Shown piece after piece: positions 1 to 8,704 of a DNA stretch of 64,000 bases (positions are counted from its first letter, which is position 1; each line of letters begins with the position of its first letter). The position numbers and the translations under genes are program-made. The notes below the pieces were generated by a model. It did not search any database and was not told the origin of the DNA. It saw nothing but the letters and a program-made list of their open reading frames with translations. Source of the stretch: Actinomyces sp. oral taxon 414 (GTDB lineage Bacteria > Actinomycetota > Actinomycetes > Actinomycetales > Actinomycetaceae); the NCBI RefSeq assembly GCF_001278845.1, contig NZ_CP012590.1, positions 2,976,001 to 3,040,000 of the forward strand, read 5' to 3'.

Positions 1-333
1 ACCGGCATCGACATGTGGGCGGGCGAATACGACCAGCTCGTGGCCGAGGGCGGCGCCTGGTCCCACGCGACCGGGCACCTGCACACGCTGCTCAACCCGT
101 CCGTCACCCACTACGGCTTCGCGGCCTCCTCCGGTTACTCGGTGGGCCAGGGCCTGTGGTCACGAAGCGGCTCGGCCGAATCCACGGGCTGGTCGGGGAC
201 CTACGACATCACCCTGGCCGGCGGCACCGACGAGGCCACCGCCGCCTCCACCGGGCAGACCGACCGGCTGGTCCCGGCGTCCGGATCCTCGAACAGCTGG
301 GTCCACCGCGTCATCCGGTCCTTCTGGCACTGA
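1..333 (+). CDS. CAP-domain (SCP/PR-1-like) secreted protein, 3' end only
   Basis: The reading frame is open from the first base of the window, so the start lies to the left. The visible 110 residues contain the pattern of the C-terminal half of a CAP domain: an SHATGH segment (the conserved His/Glu-like cavity region of bacterial CAP proteins), then a YGFAAS strand and a GQGLWS strand. CAP proteins are usually secreted or cell-wall bound and of unclear biochemical role in bacteria. The last about 40 residues are Ser/Thr/Gly rich and end in a basic-aromatic tail with no anchor visible. A tRNA gene follows about 145 bases later. The family call is by eye from this fragment only. Confidence 0.6.
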   Translation, partial: TGIDMWAGEYDQLVAEGGAWSHATGHLHTLLNPSVTHYGFAASSGYSVGQGLWSRSGSAESTGWSGTYDITLAGGTDEATAASTGQTDRLVPASGSSNSWVHRVIRSFWH

Positions 334-477
334 CGCCCGCCCCGCCGCCCGCGGGCGATCGGTCCGGGGATCCGATCGCCTGCGGGCGGCGGCGCGCAGA
401 CGCGGCGGCGCGGGCGGACGCGATTCGCGACTATGCTGGTTCGCGCCGTCGGCCCGCGGGACCCGCACCGACGGCAT

Positions 478-1116
<639 letters not shown>

Positions 1117-1237
1117 CGCAGTTCACCCTCTGTGCACTATATCATCCTATTTCAGGGTAGTATATGAGTCATCAGCAGATAGGGTGCGAAGGCGGGGTCC
1201 GCCTTCACGCCCTTCCACCACCGGCCAGGCGGTCCCG
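1117..1237 (+). promoter_or_regulatory. AT-rich putative promoter before module 2
   Basis: Bases 1131-1170 (around GTGCACTATATCATCC and GGTAGTATATGAG) are strikingly AT-rich for this genome and contain TATATC and TAGTATAT -10-like boxes. No start codon with a convincing ribosome site lies inside it, so it most likely drives the second regulator module. No clear operator dyad was seen. Confidence 0.4.
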
Positions 1238-1315
1238 ATGCGGAGAGTGCTGCGGGACCTGGCCGACTGGCTATCCTCCTACGAGGGGGACGCCGAACAG
1301 GAGGCGACCCCATGA
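1238..1315 (+). CDS. Short leader-type ORF overlapping the regulator start
   Basis: A 25-residue frame starts at ATG 1238 and ends in a TGA that overlaps the ATG of the next gene (ATGA). Its second half, LRDLADWLSSYEGDAEQEATP, also appears in the same frame before the other two regulators ([21 protein letters not shown] before 694; [19 protein letters not shown] before 2031), each ending in the same overlapping TGA. Only the middle copy has an ATG start. The conserved protein-level tail suggests either a translated leader or the surviving C-terminus of a gene that once preceded each regulator. It is too short for a family call. Confidence 0.35.
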   Translation: MRRVLRDLADWLSSYEGDAEQEATP

Positions 1316-1764
1316 GCCGGGAGGACAGGGCCGTGCGCAGCGGGGAGTTCAAGTTGGTCCGCGAGGCTCTATCGCTGACGGTGGCGGCCATGGCCGCCCT
1401 GCTCTCCGTCAGCGAGGCGACGGTCAAGAACTGGGAGAAGGGCAAGTACTCGCCCCCGCCGGGCGTGGCCGCTGAGATCGAGCGGCTGGAGGCGTACACG
1501 CGCAGGTGCGTGGACGCCGTCGTCGCCGCGGCCCAGGGGCGCGAGGCCCCCATGGTCGTCGTGTGGAGGCTGACCGCCGACATGCCCCCGGGCCCGGCGC
1601 GCACGCTGGGCGCCGCGTGGTGGAGGTCGGTGGCCGCGAGCGCCAGGGAGCGGATCCCCGGCCTCGACGTCGGCTACCCCGATGAGCTCGACGAGGTCAC
1701 CGGCAGCAGGGATCGGACGCTGAGTGAGGCGATCGGGCCGTCCGTCCTGCCACCGACCCAGTAG
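1312..1764 (+). CDS. Helix-turn-helix regulator, YdiL/Aca2-like (copy 2)
   Basis: The protein has 150 residues with an N-terminal helix-turn-helix at about residues 8-60 (SGEFKLVREALSLTVAAMAA, then LLSVSEATVKNWEKGKYSPP). A central helical stretch with AYTRRCVDAVVAAA and a PMVVVW strand, typical of the YdiL/Aca2 layout, comes next. The ATG overlaps the TGA of the leader ORF and is preceded by CAGGAGG. It is about 65% identical by eye to copy 3, and the two genes end with the same DNA (GTCACCGGCAGCAGGGATCG and onward). Duplication therefore looks recent relative to copy 1. Confidence 0.65.
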   Translation: MSREDRAVRSGEFKLVREALSLTVAAMAALLSVSEATVKNWEKGKYSPPPGVAAEIERLEAYTRRCVDAVVAAAQGREAPMVVVWRLTADMPPGPARTLGAAWWRSVAASARERIPGLDVGYPDELDEVTGSRDRTLSEAIGPSVLPPTQ

Positions 1765-2030
1765 CAGAATCGCCAGAAGAACCTCACCATAGTGGCTCAT
1801 CACTGCTGAGCGAGTCGCTGGCCTCCTGGGCTGCCCGCGCCGCGCGAGAGGCGGGCGGGATGACGGCATGGCCGTGAGGGCAACCAAATCGCCGGGCCGC
1901 GAGCCCTGACGCACCGGCCTTCTGCTCATCCACCCGCGCACCGGCCGGGCCTGGACCAAGGCGACCGAGCGGCCCTGGCCGCCTGGCTATCCTCGTACCG
2001 GCAGGGGGACGCCGGACAGGAGACGACCCC

Positions 2031-2483
2031 ATGAGTGAGGGGGATGGGGCCGTGCGCAGCGGGGAGTTCAAAACTTGGCGGGAGCGTCTGGGACTGACCA
2101 TCTCGACCATGGCCGCCCTCCTGGGCGTGTCCGAAACCACGGTCAAGGCCTGGGACAAGGGGCGTCACCGGATCCCAGTCGGCGCGGCGGAAGAGGTCGA
2201 GCTCCTGCGCGCCTACACGCGCAGGTGCGTAGACGCCGTCGTGGATGCCGCCACCCAGGCCGAGACTCCGATGGTCCTGGTGTGGCACCTGACCGAGGAG
2301 ATGCCGCCCGGGCCGGCGCGGACTCTCGGCGCGACCTGGTGGCGGGCCGTCGCGGCCGCCGCCCAGGAGCGGGTCTCCGGCATCGCCATCGGCTACGCGG
2401 CCGAGCTCGATGAGGTCACCGGCAGCAGGGATCGGACGCTGAGTGAGGCGATCGGGCCGTCCGTCCTGCCACCGCCCAAGTAG
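2031..2483 (+). CDS. Helix-turn-helix regulator, YdiL/Aca2-like (copy 3)
   Basis: The protein has 150 residues and is the closest paralogue of the preceding gene. The helix-turn-helix lies at about residues 10-60 (SGEFKTWRERLGLTISTMAA, LLGVSETTVKAWDKGRHRIP), followed by the conserved AYTRRCVDAVVDAA helix and a PMVLVWHLTEEMPPGPARTL block shared with copy 2. The start overlaps a TGA (ATGA) and has CAGGAGA upstream. The DNA before it (1790-1970) contains only broken frames, for example LLLIHPRTGRAWTKA, which looks like a relic of an older coding sequence. Confidence 0.65.
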   Translation: MSEGDGAVRSGEFKTWRERLGLTISTMAALLGVSETTVKAWDKGRHRIPVGAAEEVELLRAYTRRCVDAVVDAATQAETPMVLVWHLTEEMPPGPARTLGATWWRAVAAAAQERVSGIAIGYAAELDEVTGSRDRTLSEAIGPSVLPPPK

Positions 2484-2541
2484 ACCAGGGCGCCGTCATC
2501 CGCCGTGCACAAGCCGAGGGGACCGAGAGGAGTGATCTTCA

Positions 2542-3347
2542 GTGGCTGACGTTCTCGCCCTCGACCGCCTCGACGACGAGGAGCGCATCCTCAAGGAGAT
2601 CCTCGCATCTCCTCCCACCAGGGGTTCAACGCCGACCGTGCCCGCTGGTACGAGGCGAGCAGGACGATCCGGTCCCTGGGGGCCTCCTTCGTGCGGCGCC
2701 TGTCCGGCGTCGAGACCGTCGCCGGCTGGCCCGGCCTCGTCGTCGATGCCCTCGAGGAGCGCCTCAACATCGTCGGCCCCGTCGGCCCCGGAGCCACCGA
2801 CACCGAACTCGACGCCATCTAGGCCGACAACAGTCTCGAGGCCGACTACTTCCCGGCCCACCTGGAGGCCCTCATCCACGGCGTCGCGTTCCTGACCGCA
2901 TCCCGCGGAGGCCCAGGCGACCCCGACCCGACGATCACCGTCGAGTCCCCGTGCACCATGTCCGGCATCTGGGACCCCGTGCGCCGGCGCCTGTCGGCCG
3001 CCGCCGCGGGCAGCGGCTGGTGCCAGGTGCTCGAGCGCGGAGCCTGCTGGTGGTGCCTGATGCTCGCGTCCCGCGACGACGTGGAGTCCGGGGATTTCAC
3101 CAGGGCCACCGGGTTCCCCATCGTCTCCGCCGACGACATCGATGTGGCCACCTGCAGCAGGACGATCACCCGCACTCGCGCGAACGGCACCACTGTCACC
3201 CGCTACCGCCGCGACGTCCACGGCGTCATCGTCGAGGTCGCCTGGTACCCGGGCCCCGACGGCGCGCCCGTGATCGGCCACTGCTACCCGTTGTGCGGCG
3301 CCGGCGTCATCGTCAACAGTCCGCAGGGGCCCGTAGTCGCCCCCTGA
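2542..3347 (+). pseudogene. Phage portal protein relic fused to MuF-like fragment
   Basis: A GTG at 2542 opens a frame starting MADVLALDRLDDEERILKEI, as in SPP1-type portal proteins. The homology then moves to another frame near 2610-2635 (QGFNADRARWYEASRTIRSL, then GVETVAGWPGLVVDALEERL). There is an in-frame TAG at 2820-2822 just where portal proteins read I-W-A-D-N, so TGG has become TAG. The frame continues through ALIHGVAFLTAS and SGIWDPVRRRLSAA, then changes character to GACWWCLMLASR, the cysteine motif of MuF-like capsid maturation proteins. One frameshift, one stop and one internal junction make this a dead gene. It runs in the direction of the two following phage remnants. Confidence 0.7.
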
Positions 3348-3379
3348 GGCATCGGGTGGCTCGACGGTACGATCAAGTC

Positions 3380-3830
3380 ATGATGCGCAACCGGACCGGC
3401 CAGACGATCACGGACTACGCCGGGCTCCTCGCCGAGGCCCTACCCCTGCTCGACCTGCCCACTGACCCCGTCACCCTCGGCGGCTGGAATGGTGGCGACG
3501 CCGAGGACGGCGCCGCCATGATCCTGGCCATGGCCCGTGAACGGAGCATTCGCCTGTCCGACGCCGCCATGGCCGAGATCGAGGAGGAGGCCCACCTTCT
3601 CCTCCGCGACGACTCCCGCCCCGCCAGGGCCCTCGGCGCCAACATCCTCGGTCACATCGAGGCGATCCGGGCACTCGACCCCGCCGGCGCCGACGACGAG
3701 TTCGAGGCCCGGGCCGCCGCGTTCGCGGACCGGCTGTCCCCCTCCGCCGGACGGCGGAGGGACCCCAATCTCGGTCGTGAGCACACCGCCCCCGCCGGGG
3801 ACGGCGACTGGCTGCGCCAGTCCCTGACCG
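3380..3830 (+). CDS. Unassigned protein of the phage remnant
   Basis: Two ATG codons (3380, 3383) open a frame beginning MMRNRTGQTITDYAGLLAEA. It is acidic and helical (ILAMARERSIRLSDAAMAEIEEEA, about residues 50-75) with no signal peptide, membrane segment or motif I can name. The frame runs on to 3937, but composition changes abruptly near 3830, where the neighbouring frame becomes phage-capsid-like, so the last about 35 residues of the long frame are probably not original. It is possibly a small head-module gene or a host gene caught between deletions. The function is unknown. Confidence 0.4.
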
Positions 3831-3944
3831 GAGTTCGTCATCGGCCTGCGCCAGGACATCACCTACTCCATCCACCTCGGCCCCCGCGCGGGCCGGGGCG
3901 CGGCCGGCCGGCTCACCTGCGCGTGGCGGCGATGTAAACGTTGA
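3831..3944 (+). pseudogene. Phage major capsid protein C-terminal fragment
   Basis: In the frame shifted from the preceding gene, 37 codons read EFVIGLRQDITYSIHLGPRA and on to a TGA at 3942-3944. The VIGLRQDITY segment matches the well-known V-G-x-R-Q-D-I-T strand near the C-terminus of HK97-type capsid proteins. There is no start, and the upstream part of the gene is missing. With the portal/MuF relic it marks a deleted prophage head module. It overlaps the end of the convergent gene at 3913. Confidence 0.5.
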
Positions 3945-4170
3945 TGAGGATCATGGCGGCGACCACGGAGAAGATCCAGCGCATCACCCCGACGCTGATC
4001 GTGACGGCGACGCCGATCAGGCCCGCGAGCCAGGCGCCGGCGGCCGCCCCGACGGCGCCCAGGACGATGGTCCACAGAATCGAGATCCGCTGATCCCCCT
4101 TGAGGAGGAGGCGGGCGAGGGCGCCGACGACGGCGCCGACGACGACCACTCCAATGATCTGACCGAGCAT
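3913..4170 (-). CDS. GlsB/YeaQ/YmgE family membrane protein
   Basis: The 85-residue protein is almost entirely hydrophobic. It has three predicted membrane helices (about residues 2-22, 30-55 and 58-80), glycine-rich turns (GAVVGALARLLLKGDQ, GAVGAAAGAWLAG) and an IAATRR basic tail. This is the layout of the transglycosylase-associated protein family (Pfam Transgly_assoc), small stress-linked inner-membrane proteins of unknown biochemical function. The ATG at 4170 was preferred over the longer frame because the family starts at this point (MLGQIIGVVVVGAVVG) and a GGAGCG ribosome site precedes it. Confidence 0.85.
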   Translation of the reverse strand: MLGQIIGVVVVGAVVGALARLLLKGDQRISILWTIVLGAVGAAAGAWLAGLIGVAVTISVGVMRWIFSVVAAMILINVYIAATRR

Positions 4171-4292
4171 GGTGTGCGCTCCTTCGAGGTGCGGTGGTGC
4201 GATGGCGCGGTGGCGGTATGCTCCGGGCCGCGGCGCCGCCCGTCGGACGCCGGCGATCGCGCTCCCGCAGGGTACCAGGCGGACGGAGCGGT

Positions 4293-4688
4293 TCAGAAGT
4301 AGCGCCGTCGGGCCAGGAAGCCCCCGATCAGCCAGCTGACCATGAGGATCGCGTAGGCCGACATGAAGGACATATCGGCCAGGCCGAAGGTCTGGAAGAG
4401 TCCCACGGCCAGGACGATCGGGGTCCCGATGACGAATCCGAGGGCGAGGGACTCGACCAGGACCTTGCGGGCGAGCTCGTCGACCTCCTGGAAGTACCGC
4501 CCGACCGCGCGCACCATGAGCGCGACCGGCGGGAGCACGAGGAGCGCGCACGCCATGCTCCACGGCGGGGAGACGGCGCGCCCGACAAACAGGGCGACGG
4601 GAAGCAGGACACAATAGGCCACTGTTGCTATGGAGAGTCGGATGAGGTAACGGCGGGTGGAGGACTCCATGTCCAAAATCCTATTCAT
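4293..4688 (-). CDS. Small four-helix membrane protein, coupled to the helicase
   Basis: The protein has 131 residues and four predicted membrane helices (about 17-35, 43-61, 78-98 and 105-124). A conserved-looking motif, VGRYFQEVDELARKVLVESL, lies between helices 2 and 3, and the C-terminus is LARRRYF. The same pattern is found in uncharacterised bacterial proteins of this size. No function is known to me. The start ATG at 4688 overlaps the stop of the upstream helicase (ATGA), so translation is probably coupled. The second ATG at 4670 (MESSTRRY) fits the family length slightly better and remains possible. Confidence 0.6.
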   Translation of the reverse strand: MNRILDMESSTRRYLIRLSIATVAYCVLLPVALFVGRAVSPPWSMACALLVLPPVALMVRAVGRYFQEVDELARKVLVESLALGFVIGTPIVLAVGLFQTFGLADMSFMSAYAILMVSWLIGGFLARRRYF

Positions 4689-6265
4689 TGCCCGGCGGCA
4701 CGGGCGCCCCGCTCGCCCCGGACGGCGCCCCGCTCGCTCCGGACGGCGCCCCGGTCGCCCCGACCGGCGCGATCCCCCCGCCGGCCGGCGGGCCGGCCGG
4801 CCCCGGCGCCCCGGCCCCGGTTCCCGGCGCCCCGGCCGGAGCCGGCGCCCCCGCCCCGGACGCCCTGGGTCCGCCCCCGGGGCGACCCGCCCTTGACGGC
4901 CACGCCCTGCGGCATGTCCTCCAGGGCGACGACGTCGGCGACCCGCCCGACGAGCGCGGCCACGGCGGCGGCGTCGGGCCGCACCGGCTCGATGCCCGCC
5001 TTGATCCCGGCCCTCTTGAGCAGGGCGCGCACGTCGTTCCTCTGCTCGGGCAGCACGAGGGTGACGACGGTCCCGGCGGCCCCGGCCCGGGCCGTGCGGC
5101 CCGAGCGGTGCAGGTAGGCCTTGTGCTCGGCCGGCGGGTCGACGTGCACGACCAGCTCCACGTCGGACACGTCAATGCCGCGGGCGGCGATGTCGGTGGC
5201 GACCATGACGCGCACGGCCCCGGAGGAGAAGGCCCGCATGGCGCGCTCGCGGGCGTTCTGGCTCATATTGCCCTGCAGTTCGACGGCGGGGATGCCGTCC
5301 TGGGTGAGGCGACGCGCCAGCCGGCGGGCCAGGTGCTTGGTGCGTGTGAACAGGATGCGCCGGCCGGTCCCGGAGGCCAGGCGCCGCACGACGTCGTCCT
5401 TGGCGGCCTTGTCCGCCACCGCCCACACGCGGTGGTCCATGGCGGTCACGGGGGACGTCGAGGGGTCGACGGCGTGGTGGAGCGGGTCGTGGAGGAACTC
5501 GTCCACGAGCCTGTCCACGCCGCCGTCCAGGGTGGCGGAGAAGAGCATGCGCTGGCCGCGGGCCGGTGTGGCGCGCAGGATGCGGCGCACGCCGGGCAGG
5601 AAGCCGAGGTCGGCCATGTGGTCGGCCTCGTCCAGGACGGTGACGCTCACCTCGTCGAGGTCGACCAGGCCCTGCCCCATGAGGTCGAGCAGGCGTCCGG
5701 GGCAGGCGACGACGACGTCGACGCCGTCGGCCAGCGCCCTCTCCTGGGGCTTCTGGGACACGCCACCGAAAACGGTGGTCACGCTCAGCGAGGCGGCGTC
5801 GGCCAGGGGCCGGATGGTCTGGGCGATTTGGCCGGCGAGCTCGCGGGTGGGGGCCAGGACCAGGCCGATGGGGTGGCCGGGGCGGGCCATGTCCTCCTCG
5901 GCCAGGCGCTGGACCAGGGGCAGGGCGAAGGCGAGGGTCTTGCCGGACCCGGTGCGCCCGCGGCCCAGCACGTCGCGCCCGGCGAGGGTGTCGGGCAGGG
6001 TCGCGCTCTGGATGGGGAAGGGGGCGGTGAAGCCGCGGGCGTCGAGGTCGGCGACGAGGTCGGGCTCCACGCCCAGGGAGGCGAAGGTGGGGGGCGGCGA
6101 CTGCGGTGCGGCGGGGGAGGGGTTCCTGCGGGCGGAGGCGCCGCGGGCGGAGGCGCCCGGGGCCGCCCCGGCGGTGCGGCGGGTCGGGGGCGGCGTCCGG
6201 CGGGAGGCGCCGTCGTCGGCGACCCCGGACGTCGCGGGGCGGTGGGTCTTGCGGGTGGTGGGCAC
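4685..6265 (-). CDS. DEAD-box ATP-dependent RNA helicase
   Basis: The protein has 526 residues and all core motifs of an RNA helicase: Q-motif region FTAPFPIQ (about 79-86), Walker A GRTGSGKT (103-110), PTRELAGQ (139-146), DEAD (212-215), SAT (243-245), ATDIAARGID (356-365) and HRSGRTAR (386-393). It would unwind or remodel RNA duplexes in the cytoplasm, for example in ribosome assembly or mRNA turnover. The first 60 residues are a low-complexity Pro/Ala/Arg tail. The last about 70 are an RGG-like Gly/Arg/Ala tail (GRGAGNRGRGAGAGR) that in relatives binds RNA. It resembles RhlE/CsdA-type enzymes, but the exact subfamily is not settled. It overlaps the next gene by four bases. Confidence 0.95.
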   Translation of the reverse strand: MPTTRKTHRPATSGVADDGASRRTPPPTRRTAGAAPGASARGASARRNPSPAAPQSPPPTFASLGVEPDLVADLDARGFTAPFPIQSATLPDTLAGRDVLGRGRTGSGKTLAFALPLVQRLAEEDMARPGHPIGLVLAPTRELAGQIAQTIRPLADAASLSVTTVFGGVSQKPQERALADGVDVVVACPGRLLDLMGQGLVDLDEVSVTVLDEADHMADLGFLPGVRRILRATPARGQRMLFSATLDGGVDRLVDEFLHDPLHHAVDPSTSPVTAMDHRVWAVADKAAKDDVVRRLASGTGRRILFTRTKHLARRLARRLTQDGIPAVELQGNMSQNARERAMRAFSSGAVRVMVATDIAARGIDVSDVELVVHVDPPAEHKAYLHRSGRTARAGAAGTVVTLVLPEQRNDVRALLKRAGIKAGIEPVRPDAAAVAALVGRVADVVALEDMPQGVAVKGGSPRGRTQGVRGGGAGSGRGAGNRGRGAGAGRPAGRRGDRAGRGDRGAVRSERGAVRGERGARAAGQ

Positions 6266-6673
6266 AGAAAGTCCTGTCGATCGGGACCGGGCGCGCGCCG
6301 TCGGCGGTGCCGCGGGCGGGCGCGACGGTGCGTGGGGTGCCGGCGTTCGGGGCTCGACGGCGCGGCGGCGTCACTCGGACGCGCGCGCCGGAGCCGGGGC
6401 ACCAGCCGGGCCGCGGCGGGTCGCCGGGCCGGGGGCCAGCATCCCAGATCCGCCGCGCCCCCGCCGTGACCGGCGCCTCGCGCGGCGGGACGGCCCGTGT
6501 GAGACCGGTCAAGCGGGGCGGGCGCGGTCCGACGAGGGCGCCGGAGCCCGGCCCGCCGGGCGGGGCGGGTACTCGTCCGGCCAGCCGGCCGCTCGTCCGG
6601 CCGGCCGCCCAGCCGAAGACGCTGCGCAGTCAGTACAGTGACCTGCGACAATGACGTCACGAGGAGCCGGATT
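6266..6673. other. Divergent intergenic region, helicase/gluconokinase
   Basis: This 408-base gap lies between divergently transcribed genes. It is extremely GC-rich with no convincing short gene. It contains a tandem GC-rich run with GGCCGGC steps (about 6540-6610). A possible promoter for the gluconokinase lies at CAGTCAGTACAGTGACC (about 6628-6644), 30-40 bases before its start. No operator was recognised. Confidence 0.4.
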
Positions 6674-7276
6674 ATGAAGCAGCCCGTCGGGCATCTCATA
6701 CTCATGGGGGTCGCCGGATGCGGGAAGACTACCGCCGCGACCAACCTCCACAACGCCCTGGGGCGGCCCGTCGCCGAGGCGGACGACTTCCACCCCGAGG
6801 CCAATATCGCCAAGATGAGCCGGGGCGCGCCCCTGACCGACGCGGACCGCCGGCCGTGGCTGGAGTCACTGCGCGCCTGGATGAGCGAACAGGCGGACCG
6901 CGGGACGAGAACCATCGTCACCTGCTCCGCACTCAAGCGCTCCTACCGGGACCTCCTGGTCGGCGCGCACGGGCGCGTCTTCTTCATCCACCTGGTCGCC
7001 GACGAGGAGGCCCTGCGCGAGCGCATGGAGCACCGGGAGGGGCACTTCATGCCCTCCGCCCTCCTGCCCTCGCAGTTCGCCGACCTCGAGCCCCTGGCCG
7101 ACGACGAGGACGGCGTCACCGTGACCTCCCGCCCCACCCCCGAGCAGACCCTCGAGGCCATCCTCGCCGCCCTCGAGACCGCCGACGCCGCGGGCAACGC
7201 CACCACCTCCACCGCGGGCAACGCCACCACCTCCACCATCACCTCCACCGCCGCCTCCGCCAGCGCCGGACTCTGA
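6674..7276 (+). CDS. gntK: Gluconokinase
   Basis: The 200-residue protein matches the GntK/IdnK family: Walker A MGVAGCGKTT (11-20), EADDFHPEANIAKMSRGAPL (the family substrate-region signature), then DRRPWL and TCSALKRSYRD. It phosphorylates gluconate to 6-phosphogluconate for entry into the pentose phosphate or Entner-Doudoroff routes. The ATG at 6674 follows GAGGAG; an in-frame ATG 36 bases upstream has no homology to justify it. The last about 30 residues are a repetitive Thr/Ser/Ala extension containing two copies of AGNATTST, not part of the enzyme fold. No gluconate permease or regulator is adjacent. Confidence 0.93.
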   Translation: MKQPVGHLILMGVAGCGKTTAATNLHNALGRPVAEADDFHPEANIAKMSRGAPLTDADRRPWLESLRAWMSEQADRGTRTIVTCSALKRSYRDLLVGAHGRVFFIHLVADEEALRERMEHREGHFMPSALLPSQFADLEPLADDEDGVTVTSRPTPEQTLEAILAALETADAAGNATTSTAGNATTSTITSTAASASAGL

Positions 7277-7505
7277 CCAGCCAGTTCGTCGAGTGGCTCT
7301 CGCGCCGTCGGCCCTCCGCCCGGACTCTCGCGCCCTCCTTGAGCTTCACGGGCGCGGTTTCCCGCACTCCGGGCTCCACAGGGGCCCGTCATGCAGGGGC
7401 GCGAACCGTCCGTCCACACCTCCGGCCCACAGGAGTCCGCAAAGGAGAAGAATTCCGTGTGCACAACATGGCGACTCGGCGCATGCCACAGACAGGAGGA
7501 CTCCA

Positions 7506-7892
7506 ATGAATGACGAGTACTGGGGCGAACCCGGATGGAGCCCGGATGGCGACGTGGACGACGCCGGAGGCGTCCCCGCGTCCAATGGGGGACTCGGCGG
7601 ACTCGTGGGCGGATCGGGGCTCATGCCGACCGCAGGCGGGATACGCCCCGTGGACAGGCCGACGACCCTGTCCCAAGCAGTGGCCGCGAACGTGCGCCTG
7701 GAGGCCGCTCGGGTCGGAGTCACGCAGGCGGGCCTGGCCCGGCTGCTCCACACATCCCGGTCGGCCATATCCCTGAGGTACACGGGCAGGGTGTCGTGGC
7801 GCATCGACGAGTTGGAGCGCGTCGCCTGGTACCTCAACCTGCCGGTGACCGATCTGCTCGAGCGGCCGCGGCGCCCGGGCGCCTCTTTCTGA
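7506..7892 (+). CDS. XRE-family DNA-binding protein
   Basis: The protein has 128 residues. A Gly/Asp-rich, apparently disordered N-terminus (1-55) is followed by a helix-turn-helix domain at about residues 60-118: LEAARVGVTQAGLARLLHTS with the recognition helix RSAISLRYTGRVSW, then a WRIDELERVAWYLNLPVTDL segment typical of Cro/CI-like folds. The ATG at 7506 follows AGGAGGACTCCA. It is probably a repressor or immunity-type regulator from a mobile element. No target gene is linked, and the following 800 bases are non-coding repeats. Confidence 0.75.
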   Translation: MNDEYWGEPGWSPDGDVDDAGGVPASNGGLGGLVGGSGLMPTAGGIRPVDRPTTLSQAVAANVRLEAARVGVTQAGLARLLHTSRSAISLRYTGRVSWRIDELERVAWYLNLPVTDLLERPRRPGASF

Positions 7893-8040
7893 GTCGCCCT
7901 GACCGAGACCGGCGGCTTCGACAGCCGGATTCCCCGGGAGCACCGAGAGCCCCCGGGACGCAACCCATGTCCGCGACGCCTCCGCCGGGCTTCCCCGGGA
8001 GCACCGGAGGCGCGTCTCTCAGCGCGGCGGTGACACGACG

Positions 8041-8180
8041 ATACGGCGATTCCCGGGGGCCCGTCCGGCACCCCCCGGGGGAGTCGAATTCGTCATGTCA
8101 CCTCAGCTCGCATTGTGCGAGGTAAGCTCGCACGAATCGAGCTGAGGTGGATTTTGTCGAGCTGAGCTCGCACCGCGCGA
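8041..8180. repeat. Long inverted repeat, left arm
   Basis: This stretch, starting ATACGGCGATTCCCGGG and ending GAGCTCGCACCGCGCG, is the reverse complement, with few differences, of 10081-10260. It is built of short units around CACCTCAGCTCG and TCGAGCTGAGGTGGATTTTG. The right arm has one extra unit of about 40 bases. Together they flank about 1.9 kb containing an IS5-type element. Confidence 0.85.
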
Positions 8181-8398
8181 GCCGGGCCCGGCGCGCGCCC
8201 CGCCGGTTCGGTTGGTGCGGGCCCGGCTCCGCCGGTCCTGACGGAGACGAGGACGCCGTCGTGGAAGATTATTCGGTGTGCGTGTGAGTGCGTGTGACGC
8301 GGGGTCATCAGGGGAGCGGGGGCGGCTGTGATGGCCCCGCTCCCGTCGTCCCCCGAATCATCCGCGCCGTGGACCGCAGCGGCCCCCGCCAGCCGCCC

Positions 8399-8482
8399 TC
8401 GGCCCGTGAGCACGGGGGTTGACCCATGAGAACGAGGGTTTAACACTCGTGCTCACGGGTCAACCCCCGTCGTCATCAGGCC
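8399..8482. repeat. Imperfect hairpin with two-unit arms
   Basis: Two arms of about 38 bases (around GGGGGTTGACCCATGAGAAC on the left and its counterpart GTGCTCACGGGTCAACCCCC on the right) face each other around GGTTTAACA. Each arm contains the sequence CCATGAGAACG or CCGTGAGCACG twice. It is a diverged relative of the hairpins at 28399, 45211/48469 and 57042. Confidence 0.6.
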
Positions 8483-8704
8483 CTTCTCGCCCGGAGGCGG
8501 TGACCCGGGGGCCGGGATCGGCATGATGGCGCGCAGGGGCGGCGCACCCGCAGGTCCCGTCCGCCACCAGCGCACTCGTCCCCGCTGATCTCACGGAAGG
8601 TGGCGGCGAACGCGGGCTCGCTTGGGCCCGCGGCGAACTCATCCTCCGCGGGCCTCACGGCGGGAAAGGCGGGATACGCCCAGGACCACGGCCAGGGGCG
8701 GCTA

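Noticed and set aside
4688..6469. A 593-codon plus-strand open frame opposite the helicase
   Set aside because: It is a mirror of the real minus-strand gene caused by high GC; its protein is Gly/His/Val-rich without any domain, while the opposite strand has all helicase motifs.
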